Assembly: GCA_964384625.1 (NCBI GenBank)
Contig: CAYLNH010000007.1
Location: 1 to 64,000, forward strand
Reading direction: 5' to 3'
Length of the DNA: 64,000 bases
DNA from: CAYLNH01 sp964384625
GTDB taxonomy: Bacteria; Verrucomicrobiota; Lentisphaeria; JABSQK01
Below are positions 1 to 7,826 of this stretch, piece by piece; the stretch's first letter is position 1; the number at the start of each line of letters is the position of its first letter. The notes beneath the pieces were generated by a model. That model was not told where the DNA came from. It did not search any database and was given only the letters and a program-made list of their open reading frames with translations. A program made the translations under genes and the position numbers.

Positions 1-1
1 T

Positions 2-649
2 GGAACTACAAAATCGCCGCTAATTGTTCATGTTAATTTCGGACGAGCTCTTAGTATGAAAGGCCCGGGGGAACCAAGCCGCTGGTTCAAACGCCTGGCG
101 TATTTCTATCCGATCGGCAAGAAAGGCGCGGACTCGATCTTCATGTGTCCGTCGGACAAATACGCGGCGGACTGGTACAGCCGCAAAGGCTACATCAACG
201 ACTCCGACGGTCGCGGCCTGAGTTATGTCGGCAATGGGCGCGTCTACCGCTTCGGCAATCCCGGCGGCGCCTGGCCGGACACTTCGAGTGCACCGCAGTA
301 CAAGATGCGCATGTTCAATGATCCGGCAACGACACTATACGCCACGGAACAGTGGGGCGCCTGGGTCGGCAACACGGATCGGGCGGTTATCAATCCCGGT
401 CACAAGCGTACGACGATTCTGACGTGCGGCGTCAATCTGAAGATGGATAACGCACTCTGGGAGCCGCTCGGTGTCTTCGACTTCGACCGCCACCGCAGTT
501 CGTTCACCGTCGGCACGCTGGACGGTGCGGTGGTGAAATGGACTGGTGACCGGATGGTCGACAGCCTGGCCTGGCACGAGAAGTGGAGCGATCCGGGCGG
601 TGCTTACACGGCCTCAAACCCCGACTGGCCGTACTGGCATCGCCACTGA
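2..649 (+). CDS. Prepilin-like H-X9-DG protein, C-terminal part
   Basis: This reading frame is open from the left edge of the window, so the N-terminus (expected to carry the FTLIELLVV-type prepilin signal) lies outside. The visible part ends in HRSSFTVGTLDG, which fits the H-X9-DG motif of prepilin-processing-associated proteins common in Lentisphaerota, Planctomycetes and Verrucomicrobia. The segment FMCPSDKYA is also typical, since these proteins often have a CPSD-like stretch in the middle. An internal ATG at position 56 has no convincing ribosome binding site and probably is not the start. The protein is probably exported through a type II/IV pilus-like system as a pseudopilin, but the substrate or role is unknown. 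The family call is fairly firm; the function is not. Confidence 0.75.
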   Translation, partial: GTTKSPLIVHVNFGRALSMKGPGEPSRWFKRLAYFYPIGKKGADSIFMCPSDKYAADWYSRKGYINDSDGRGLSYVGNGRVYRFGNPGGAWPDTSSAPQYKMRMFNDPATTLYATEQWGAWVGNTDRAVINPGHKRTTILTCGVNLKMDNALWEPLGVFDFDRHRSSFTVGTLDGAVVKWTGDRMVDSLAWHEKWSDPGGAYTASNPDWPYWHRH

Positions 650-652
650 ATA

Positions 653-964
653 TCACAGAGCCAGAGCGAATGCGATTGCTTCGCTGACCTCATCCAGTTT
701 CTGAGAAGACAACTCCGTCAACAGTGCCCCGATTTTTCCCTTTGACACCGTCTGCAGATGATCGCAGTTGACGGCGCACTCGCGGGGCACGCCATCCGCA
801 CGAGACAGGAACACTTCACTGGGAATGTCGCGAACGGTTGTCGTAATCGGTGCGATGGTGACTTCCCCAAGAACGTTGATGACCGAATGCCTTGTGAGAA
901 TCAGAATCGGCCGGCGCTTGTCGGGGGCAGAGAGCCGGTGCCAACGCACTTCCCCCCGCTTCAC
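653..964 (-). CDS. MazF/PemK-type toxin endoribonuclease
   Basis: This 103-residue protein begins MKRGEVRWHRL and continues with KRRPILILTRHSVINVL, the usual MazF/PemK start (RGEVwwv...G.E.....RPvlVls). The middle segment DGVPRECAVNCDHLQTVSK matches the conserved part preceding the last strands, and the length is normal. Members cut mRNA at short sequences and are held inactive by a cognate antitoxin. The gene overlaps the upstream antitoxin gene by four bases (ATGA), so the two are translationally coupled. The cleavage specificity cannot be read from the sequence. Confidence 0.88.
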   Translation of the reverse strand: MKRGEVRWHRLSAPDKRRPILILTRHSVINVLGEVTIAPITTTVRDIPSEVFLSRADGVPRECAVNCDHLQTVSKGKIGALLTELSSQKLDEVSEAIAFALAL

Positions 965-1194
965 GCGTCACCCCAATCCTGTTCTTCCTCCCAGACCGCG
1001 AACTCCTTCGGGCTGACCGGATTCCTCTTATACCCTTTCCGGTGCTTCTCCTCCAATGCCTTGACGTCCAAACGCTGCAGTGCTGCTCGGAGGGCGTCGC
1101 GGGTGAAAGCGCTTCGATTCGTCTTCAGTCGCTTCACTGCCCGATCGACATCTCGCACCAGATCATCATCCAGAGTCATCTGTATGGTTCGCAT
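961..1194 (-). CDS. Ribbon-helix-helix antitoxin partner of MazF
   Basis: The chosen start gives a 77-residue protein beginning MRTIQMTLDDDLVRDVDRAV, an RHH_1 fold signature: a short beta strand followed by two helices including KTNRSAFTRDALR. The C-terminal half, with KGYKRNPVSPKEF and WEEEQDWGDA, is acidic and probably the toxin-binding tail. An in-frame start at 1257 would add residues that do not fit the family, so 1194 is preferred. Two copies of a 10-bp repeat containing a palindrome lie just upstream, fitting autorepression. The pair is a type II toxin-antitoxin module. Confidence 0.85.
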   Translation of the reverse strand: MRTIQMTLDDDLVRDVDRAVKRLKTNRSAFTRDALRAALQRLDVKALEEKHRKGYKRNPVSPKEFAVWEEEQDWGDA

Positions 1195-1204
1195 GCGGTC
1201 TCCA

Positions 1205-1238
1205 ATAGCTATACTCATCCATATTGTTATAGCTATAC
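1205..1238 (-). promoter_or_regulatory. Probable antitoxin operator, two ATAGCTATAC repeats
   Basis: The decamer ATAGCTATAC occurs at 1205-1214 and again at 1229-1238, 24 bp apart, each containing the palindrome ATAGCTAT. It lies 11-44 bp before the antitoxin start. Paired half-helical-repeat sites of this kind are typical for ribbon-helix-helix autorepressors. AT-rich sequence between the copies could hold the -10 box, but no clean promoter was assigned. Confidence 0.6.
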
Positions 1239-1278
1239 AGCAATCCGAGTTACGCACGCATGCAAACGGATCCGGAAC

Positions 1279-3342
1279 TTAGAAGAGCTTCTTGAGGAAA
1301 TCGCCGGCGCCTTCTTTCTTCGTCTCGCCGTCCTCCTCCTCCTTTTTCTTCTCTTCGTCTTTCTTTTCTTCCCCTTCCGGCTTCTTCTTCTTACCCAGCA
1401 GGCCGTCAATGGTGCCTTTAACGGCGTCGCCGGCGCCCTCCCCCAGTTTGTCCTCCAGGTCTTTGCTGAGTTGACCGCCGGCCTCTTCGCCAAGGTGCTC
1501 CTTGAGCTTTTCGTCCAGTTTCTCACGCACAGCGTCCTTCGCTTCCTGCTCGGCGCGATTGGCCAGCTCCTCCTTCTGCTTGTCGATCTCGGCATTGACT
1601 TTGTTGGCCAGGGCCTCTTTGCCCGCCTTCTTCAGAGCTTCCTTGATGTTGGCCAGGGCCGCCTCCGTATCCAACTTCACCCGCACGCGATCGAGCGAAC
1701 CCTCCACCACGCCGCTGAGCTTCAGTTCCTCGATGGCCGCAAAGACCTCCTTGGCGGTTTCCGGGTCAAGGCCGAAGACCTCTTGAGAACCGGCCTCGGC
1801 CTGCATCCCGGTGATCACGACGTGAAACGGCAGTTTGATCCGCCGCAGTGAGAATTCGCCGCCCGCATCAATGGCGACCTTGCCGTCCTGGATGTCCAAC
1901 GGATAGTCATCGGAGAGCTGCACCGAATCGCCGATCGGCAGGTCTGTGAAACGGAGCTGCAGTTTATGCGGAACATCGGCTTTCTGGAAATTGAACTCGA
2001 GGGCTGCCAGCGGTTGCTCAGCATCGTCCTGCCGCAGAGCCAGGGACATCGGGCCGTCAACCAGTTCCGGGTGGCTGGACAAGTTGCTGCCGGCAATCGA
2101 AGCGTTGTTCATGCTCTCACCGGCGTCGACGCCTTTGACGTCGACATCGCGGATGAGCCAGAGCGGTTTGCGAGCCAGGAGGTGCTTGGCGGACAGACCG
2201 TGAAAGCCGCTCTCCCGGCCCTGTTCCTCCAGGTCCTCCTTGCTCTCCTCCAGGTCTTCGGCGGTCTGCTCTTCCTGCTGCGCCCGCCGTCGTTCTTCAA
2301 GGTACTCCTTGAGCTGCTTCAACCGGTCCTCGTACTGCTTGCCCTTTTTCAGGTAGCGGTTCAGACGGTCCTCAACCGTTTCCTCGCCGGGATCCTCCGG
2401 CTTTTCCTCTTCTTCTTCTTCGACCGGTTCGATGACGCGTCCGGGCTTCTCGCGCTGGGTGCCGGTCTTGACCGAATCCGCCACGAGCCGGCCGATCACC
2501 AGTTGCTTGGCGAGGAGGTCCTTGACACTCAGGTCCGCGGTCGCCTGCTTCACCTGCCAGGCGTTATGGGTCGGCCGATCGCGGTCGGTCACCTGCAGGT
2601 TTTTTACCTCCACTTCGCCGCCCAGCAGTGAGACGTTGACGGCGTCGACATTCACTTCAGCGCCGTTCGTTCGCTCGAGGGCCGCAACCAGCGCCTTTTT
2701 CGCGGCCAGGTCCAGCAGGAAAATCTCACCGACGAGCAGCACGACAATGACAACGGCGGCCAAAGCCACCCCCATCTTCCGAAACAACGGCGGCTTTGCC
2801 TCGAGTGTCTTCTCCAGGTCGCGCTTCTTCTTGCCGAACACGACCCAGAGCAGGATGCGCACGAAGAAGTTCTTCGCCAGCTTCTCCATCTTCGAATTGC
2901 GTTTGGTCGCTTCCACAATGCCGCGACGCAGGACGGTGACGATCTGCGAGAGAACAATGCCGAGGACAGCACCGACAACGATGGCGATCGGCAGACCGCC
3001 CACAAGGCAGTACACCTGCAGGTCCATCCAGGCCAGCACCGGCGTCTCCGCAAAGGTCGCGAATATGGATTCCAAGCCGACTTCGTGGATCATGATATAG
3101 CCGATCTGGAATGTGACCGAGGCCAGCGCGTAACACAAAGACTTGCCCAACGCCAGCCCCAGACCGATGATGCCGACGTTTGCATTCAGCAGAATCACCA
3201 GGAGGATCAGCAAGAGCATGGTCAGGTTAAACCCCGGGATCATCCCAATAAGGACGCCCAGAAATGCCCCCAGAAAGATCTGCCGTGAAGTTGCGGCGCC
3301 GCGCAAAATCTTGCCGAGTTTTCGGGTAAAAGTCAGAATCAT
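1279..3342 (-). CDS. DUF2062-like/AsmA-like fused membrane protein (TIGR03546 plus TIGR03545 type)
   Basis: This 687-residue protein starts after a GGAGG sequence six bases before ATG. Residues 1-160 hold several hydrophobic segments with a GAFLGVLIGMIPGFNLTM stretch, resembling the DUF2062/TIGR03546 type. Another membrane segment lies near residues 190-215. The rest looks periplasmic and AsmA-like (LAAKKALVAALERTNGAEVN, then VEVKNLQVTDRDRP). A long charged coiled-coil occupies about residues 310-375, and the C-terminus is a Lys/Glu-rich repeat ending DFLKKLF. As far as I recall, the two families are usually separate neighbouring genes; here they are one polypeptide. A role in envelope lipid or outer-membrane assembly is plausible only by analogy with AsmA. 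Its C-terminal low-complexity tail generates long shadow frames. Confidence 0.7.
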   Translation of the reverse strand: MILTFTRKLGKILRGAATSRQIFLGAFLGVLIGMIPGFNLTMLLLILLVILLNANVGIIGLGLALGKSLCYALASVTFQIGYIMIHEVGLESIFATFAETPVLAWMDLQVYCLVGGLPIAIVVGAVLGIVLSQIVTVLRRGIVEATKRNSKMEKLAKNFFVRILLWVVFGKKKRDLEKTLEAKPPLFRKMGVALAAVVIVVLLVGEIFLLDLAAKKALVAALERTNGAEVNVDAVNVSLLGGEVEVKNLQVTDRDRPTHNAWQVKQATADLSVKDLLAKQLVIGRLVADSVKTGTQREKPGRVIEPVEEEEEEKPEDPGEETVEDRLNRYLKKGKQYEDRLKQLKEYLEERRRAQQEEQTAEDLEESKEDLEEQGRESGFHGLSAKHLLARKPLWLIRDVDVKGVDAGESMNNASIAGSNLSSHPELVDGPMSLALRQDDAEQPLAALEFNFQKADVPHKLQLRFTDLPIGDSVQLSDDYPLDIQDGKVAIDAGGEFSLRRIKLPFHVVITGMQAEAGSQEVFGLDPETAKEVFAAIEELKLSGVVEGSLDRVRVKLDTEAALANIKEALKKAGKEALANKVNAEIDKQKEELANRAEQEAKDAVREKLDEKLKEHLGEEAGGQLSKDLEDKLGEGAGDAVKGTIDGLLGKKKKPEGEEKKDEEKKKEEEDGETKKEGAGDFLKKLF

Positions 3343-3483
3343 ATTCGCCCTCCGTGGACCTGAGCAATCAGTGAAGTATTCGCTGGATGTATTCGGAACT
3401 CACGGCGACCGGGGTCATCCAATGCCGCACGCCAAAAAGTAAGGGGGTTCCATCTCGGGTTCAAATGAATGCCCGCACATCGT

Positions 3484-3655
3484 ACCGTGCGAAGTACGCA
3501 TTGTACTCGCGGGTGTCTCTAAAGTAATCCTGCGGACAGGATTCCTTCTAGTGCGGCGGGTTACCGCCGCAGAACTCCGAAACTGATCCGACCGTGCGAA
3601 GCACGCATTGTACCGCGGGTGTCTCGCCCGCGGGTACGGGCGTGCAATGCACGGG
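3484..3655. repeat. Hairpin-rich spacer with direct repeats
   Basis: The gene-free interval 3343-3689 holds no credible ORF. It contains a direct repeat of about 34 bp (3484-3518 and 3591-3624, sharing GTGCGAAG.ACGCATTGTAC and CGCGGGTGTCT). It also has perfect stem-loops AATCCTG-CGGA-CAGGATT at 3526-3543 and TGCGGCGG-GTTA-CCGCCGCA at 3552-3571. More GC-rich inverted repeats follow to about 3655. The hairpins may end transcription of the flanking minus-strand genes, but there is no T-run. Confidence 0.6.
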
Positions 3656-3689
3656 AAGGAGCGACAGGATATCGCTGGAAGCGTTTGAC

Positions 3690-6146
3690 CTACTCGTAGG
3701 TGCCGCGCAGATGCTGGACCTTCAGCGCCTTCTTCAGTCTGGCAACCGTCGTCGGCTTCTTCGGCTGGAAGAAGAGCGTCCGCTTCTTGCCCGGGAGAAG
3801 GGTCAGACAATTGTCGTCGAAGACGCCGGAGATGCCTTCGGCATCCAAGGTCAGGAAGAAGGTCGGGACATCGGTCTGCACCGTGACGGCGTAGCCTTCG
3901 CCCTTGGCCTTCACCGCAGTGCGAACCTTGGGTTCGGGCAGTTCGCATCGCTTGTACTCGGTGAAGAACACATCGTTCTCCTGCACCTTGCTGCCGACCT
4001 TCAGGCGCAAGTGCAGGAAGACCTCGTTCGGCTTGCCGCCGTGCAGGTCCGCCGCCGGAACAGCCATCAGCTTCGTGGCGCCGCCGGGGCCGGCGGACAC
4101 CTTCAGGGGGTGCTTCTGCCGGACCTCGCCGTTGAAGTCGATGACCCGGACTTCGGCGCTGCCGACAACCTTCTTGTGGGTGTCGTTCGTGACCCAGACC
4201 TCGACGTTGCCGTCTTTCTTGAGGTAGCCGGCGAGCAGGACAGGTTCGTAGAAGCGCCTAGCCAGGTAATGCTGGATCTTCCACTTCCCGCCGTACTCGA
4301 GGGACGCCCAGGAGCAGACCGGCCAGTTGTCGTTCAACTGCCAGTAGATCGTTCCCATGCAGGTCGGCTGCAGACTGCGCCAGTATTCGACGCCCATCTT
4401 GATTGCCAGCCCCTGCAGTACCTGACTGAGGAAGACGAAATTCTCGATACCCTGCGGCATGCGGCAGTACCGCGTGAAGTTCTCGACGATCCGCGAATTG
4501 CCGGAGCCGCTGCGCTGGTGATGTTCCATCACGGGTGACGTCACGTTCAAGTCCTTCTTCCGCGCGTAGGTCTTCACGGTTTCCATCGAAGGAAAGGACT
4601 GGTAGCCGAATTCGCTGCAGAACCGGGGGACAACGTCGTAGTAGGCATCGAAGGATTTGCCGCCGTGCCAAACGGTCCAGTAATGCATATCGCCGCGGGT
4701 GTCGTCATGCCAGCAGTCGCGGTAATCACCGCGCCCACCGCAGGGAGAGCTGGGCCAGAAGGTGCGGGTCGGGTCGAAGACATCCACAGCCTTGCCGAGC
4801 ACGCCTTCGGTCAGCCGGTCGTAGTCGACCAGGTAGAGGTCCCGGTTCTCACGGCTTTCCTTGTACCAGTTGAGGGCGCCGACATTCTCGTTGTTGCCGC
4901 ACCACAGCGCCAGCGACGCATGGTCCCGCAGGCGCTTGATCTGGTATTCGGCTTCGGCGCGGACCTCGTCCAGGAACCACTCCGCCGCCGGATACATGCT
5001 GCAGGCAAACATGAAGTCCTGCCAGACCAGCAAACCTTTCTCGTCGCACAGTTCGTAGAACTCCCGGCGTTCATACTGCCCCCCGCCCCAGACGCGAATC
5101 ATGTTCATGTTCGCGGCGGCGGCACTGGTCAGCAGATCGTCAAAGACCTCCCTGGTATGACGCTGCGGCATGGCGTCAACCGGAATCCAGTTGGCGCCTT
5201 TGCAGAAGATCGGACGGCCATTGACTTTGAAGAGGAAGGACCGGCCGACCTCGTCTTCTTCGCTGACCAGTTCGATAGTCCGCAGGCCGATCCGTTTCTT
5301 CACGGTCTGCCCCGCCACCTTCACGGTCAGGTCGTAGAGCGGTTGGGCGCCATGGCCGTTGGGCCACCAGAGCCTGGGCTTCCTGACGACGACTTCTGCG
5401 GATACGGTGTTGCGGCCGGCATGCAGGTCAACCGGATGGCTTGTCTTCGAGCTGCCGAGTCTGACTTCCAGTTCATCCGTCAGATCGGCGATGGAATCAA
5501 GTTCAACGGTCACCCAGACAGCGGCCTGGTTCTGCTTGTGCTTCTGTTCGGTGTAGACATGCTCGATCACGGCGGGGCCCACGGCTTCGAGGCAGGCTTC
5601 CCCGTAGATGCCGCAGACCATCAGGCAGCAGCCCCAGTCCCAACCGGCGTGGCACTGCACTTTGCGAACCATGTTCCGGTGCGGCGACATGACCGGGGCG
5701 CCCCCGCAGGGAACGGGGTACGGCAGTTCCGCCCAGCGTTCTTCCGCCACGATCTCCGGCGAACGAAAGCGGACCTCGATCTCGTTGCTGCCGGGCTGCA
5801 GGAGGTCCTTGACGTCAACGCGAAAGCGCGTGAACATGTTGGTCGATTGCCCGGCTTCTTTGCCGTTGACCAGGACGGCGGCGATGGTATCCAGTGATTC
5901 AAAAGTGAGCAGGACCCGCTCGTGTTTGAGCATGGCGGCGGGAACCTTTACGGTCCGGCGATACGTCCAATCTTCACGGTTGACCCATTGCACCTCGAGC
6001 TCGTTCATCCCGACATAGGGATCGGGGATCCGCTTTGCCTTCAGCAAGGCGCTGCAGGTATCGCCGGGCACCCGGGCCGGGCAGGTATCGCCGGTGCGGT
6101 TCTGGGTCAACGTCCATTTGCCGGAGAGATCAATACGTTGGGTCAT
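3690..6146 (-). CDS. Glycoside hydrolase family 2, beta-mannosidase type
   Basis: This 818-residue enzyme has the GH2 order: an N-terminal jelly-roll (IDLSGKWTL, VPGDTCSALL, ESLDTIAAVLVNGKEAG), an immunoglobulin-like linker, then a TIM barrel with IRVWGGGQYE. The acid/base glutamate is in WCGNNE (about residue 420) and the nucleophile in FCSEFGYQS (about 512). VPGD and WGGG fit beta-mannosidases better than beta-galactosidases. There is no signal peptide, so it should act in the cytoplasm on short mannosides. AAAGGA lies seven bases before ATG. It shares strand with the TolC-like and GH116 genes, but the spacers are large enough for separate transcripts. Confidence 0.9.
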   Translation of the reverse strand: MTQRIDLSGKWTLTQNRTGDTCPARVPGDTCSALLKAKRIPDPYVGMNELEVQWVNREDWTYRRTVKVPAAMLKHERVLLTFESLDTIAAVLVNGKEAGQSTNMFTRFRVDVKDLLQPGSNEIEVRFRSPEIVAEERWAELPYPVPCGGAPVMSPHRNMVRKVQCHAGWDWGCCLMVCGIYGEACLEAVGPAVIEHVYTEQKHKQNQAAVWVTVELDSIADLTDELEVRLGSSKTSHPVDLHAGRNTVSAEVVVRKPRLWWPNGHGAQPLYDLTVKVAGQTVKKRIGLRTIELVSEEDEVGRSFLFKVNGRPIFCKGANWIPVDAMPQRHTREVFDDLLTSAAAANMNMIRVWGGGQYERREFYELCDEKGLLVWQDFMFACSMYPAAEWFLDEVRAEAEYQIKRLRDHASLALWCGNNENVGALNWYKESRENRDLYLVDYDRLTEGVLGKAVDVFDPTRTFWPSSPCGGRGDYRDCWHDDTRGDMHYWTVWHGGKSFDAYYDVVPRFCSEFGYQSFPSMETVKTYARKKDLNVTSPVMEHHQRSGSGNSRIVENFTRYCRMPQGIENFVFLSQVLQGLAIKMGVEYWRSLQPTCMGTIYWQLNDNWPVCSWASLEYGGKWKIQHYLARRFYEPVLLAGYLKKDGNVEVWVTNDTHKKVVGSAEVRVIDFNGEVRQKHPLKVSAGPGGATKLMAVPAADLHGGKPNEVFLHLRLKVGSKVQENDVFFTEYKRCELPEPKVRTAVKAKGEGYAVTVQTDVPTFFLTLDAEGISGVFDDNCLTLLPGKKRTLFFQPKKPTTVARLKKALKVQHLRGTYE

Positions 6147-6349
6147 GTGTTATCCTTTTGGACAGTTTGCAGTCGGCATGAAGGGGAAAGAGTAGGTCCG
6201 GGATGCGGCTTTGCCAATTGTTGGCGGGGAATAATGGCGCGCAACACCCGCCGCGAAGAGCCCCCCTCGGCTCTGCCGGGGGAGCGTCGGCCTCCCTTCA
6301 GTTTCGCATTTGCGCCACGCCTCCGGCCCGCTTACCGCAAGACATGATG

Positions 6350-7738
6350 CTACTCCGGCAGGTTTTCGCCGGTCGCGGCTTTGAGGTCTTCGAGGGCGAG
6401 CAGCAGCTGGATGCGGTCGCCGGCAAGCAGGGACTGCGCCCGGACCAAGGCGGTCTGGACCTCGTTCAAGCGCGTTACCGAGGTCTTGCCGAGCAGATAG
6501 CTCTTCTGAGTCAGATCCCGTTGTTCGACCGAGAGCTTGACCGTCTCCCGACGGAGCGTGAGCTGTTCGCGGCCGATCTCCAGTTTATACAGGATGGAAC
6601 GCAGTTCGTTGACGACCCCGTTGCGTTGTTTCTCCAGCCTGGCCTCTGATTCCCGCAAGGCGGCGACGGCTTCGCGATAGGCATTCCGTTTGGCCCCGCC
6701 CAGGTCGAGGTCCCACTCCGCCATGACCCCGATAATGACGTTCATGTCGTCATCGTCGAAACGTGGGTTGTCCAGGCGTGTGGCGCCGTAGGTGCCGGTC
6801 GCGGCCAGGGTCGGGAAAAGGTCGCCGAACCGGGCTTTGGCCGTGGCCCGGGCGGCCTCGGTCTGATGCGCCAGGGCGGTCATATCCGGGCGCTGCATCG
6901 CCTTCCGGAGTGCCGCCGCCAGACTCCGCACGGTCGCCGGCGGGAGCTTGGGTTCCTGGAGCTTCACGTCCTCCGGCAGGTCCACATTCTTCAGGCCCAT
7001 CAACTCCGCCAGGGCGATCCGCGCCAACCGGTTGTTCTGTCGCGAGACGAGGTAGGCGCCGCGCGCCTGGTTGTATTGAATGCGAAAATTCAGTTCGTCC
7101 GCGCGCGACGCTTTGTCGAACTTCTTGCGCTTGAGGATTTCGTCCAGCAGCTGCTTGTTGAAAGCGGCATCGGCGGCGGCGGTCTCCATCAGGCTCTGGC
7201 GCAGCAAGGCCCCCAGATAAGCCTGTGCCACGGCGTTGACCAGGATCCGCTGGACATCCCTTTGCTGCTGCTTGCCGGCGTCCACTCCGTGGCGGGCAGC
7301 CAGGACGGAGTATTCGCGGCTCAGCCCGTTGAAGAGCAGCCAGTACGCCTCGAGCCCGCCGTTGTAGGTGGCCTGCTGGTCTTCCACCCCGCCGGGGATG
7401 TCCAGGTCCGCCTGCTGTTTCACATAGGTCCCGCCCAGACCAACGCTCAGGGCGGGGTAGTACAACGCCCGCGCCTGCTTCAGCCGGGCCTGCGCCTGCA
7501 GCACCCGGGCCTGCGCCGCTTTGAGATCGGGGTTGCGCTGCAGCGCAATGCTCTTGGCTTGCGCCAGCGAAAGCGCTCGCGGCACCTGTGCTGCAGCCTG
7601 CTGCTGCCGTTCGATTCGCTCCAGAACGTCGATTGCCGACAACGATTCGGGCGCCGGCGAGCCGACACAACCGCAGAGCAGGCACGCCAGTAAGGCAGGC
7701 AGACCCAAGCCGGATGCCGCAGTCAGAACATGTCGCAT
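6350..7738 (-). CDS. TolC-family outer membrane efflux lipoprotein
   Basis: With start 7738 the protein has 462 residues, beginning MRHVLTAASGLGLPALLACL with a lipobox LLCGC near residue 22. It then carries two outer-membrane-efflux repeats rich in alpha-helical heptads (SLAQAKSIALQRNPDLKAAQ, and later SLAAALRKAMQRPDMTALA). The frame is open further upstream, but that part is Arg-rich and lacks a signal, so the lipoprotein start is preferred; GAGG precedes it. Such proteins form the outer-membrane channel of RND or type I export systems. No inner-membrane pump or adaptor is encoded beside it, so its partner must be elsewhere. Confidence 0.85.
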   Translation of the reverse strand: MRHVLTAASGLGLPALLACLLCGCVGSPAPESLSAIDVLERIERQQQAAAQVPRALSLAQAKSIALQRNPDLKAAQARVLQAQARLKQARALYYPALSVGLGGTYVKQQADLDIPGGVEDQQATYNGGLEAYWLLFNGLSREYSVLAARHGVDAGKQQQRDVQRILVNAVAQAYLGALLRQSLMETAAADAAFNKQLLDEILKRKKFDKASRADELNFRIQYNQARGAYLVSRQNNRLARIALAELMGLKNVDLPEDVKLQEPKLPPATVRSLAAALRKAMQRPDMTALAHQTEAARATAKARFGDLFPTLAATGTYGATRLDNPRFDDDDMNVIIGVMAEWDLDLGGAKRNAYREAVAALRESEARLEKQRNGVVNELRSILYKLEIGREQLTLRRETVKLSVEQRDLTQKSYLLGKTSVTRLNEVQTALVRAQSLLAGDRIQLLLALEDLKAATGENLPE

Positions 7739-7826
7739 GTGGCCTCGTCCCTTGATGATTCCTGTCGCGGTCAACAATACTCCTGCGACCGGCCGAAGCA
7801 ACCCGGCAGCCGCCGACCACGGGCGC

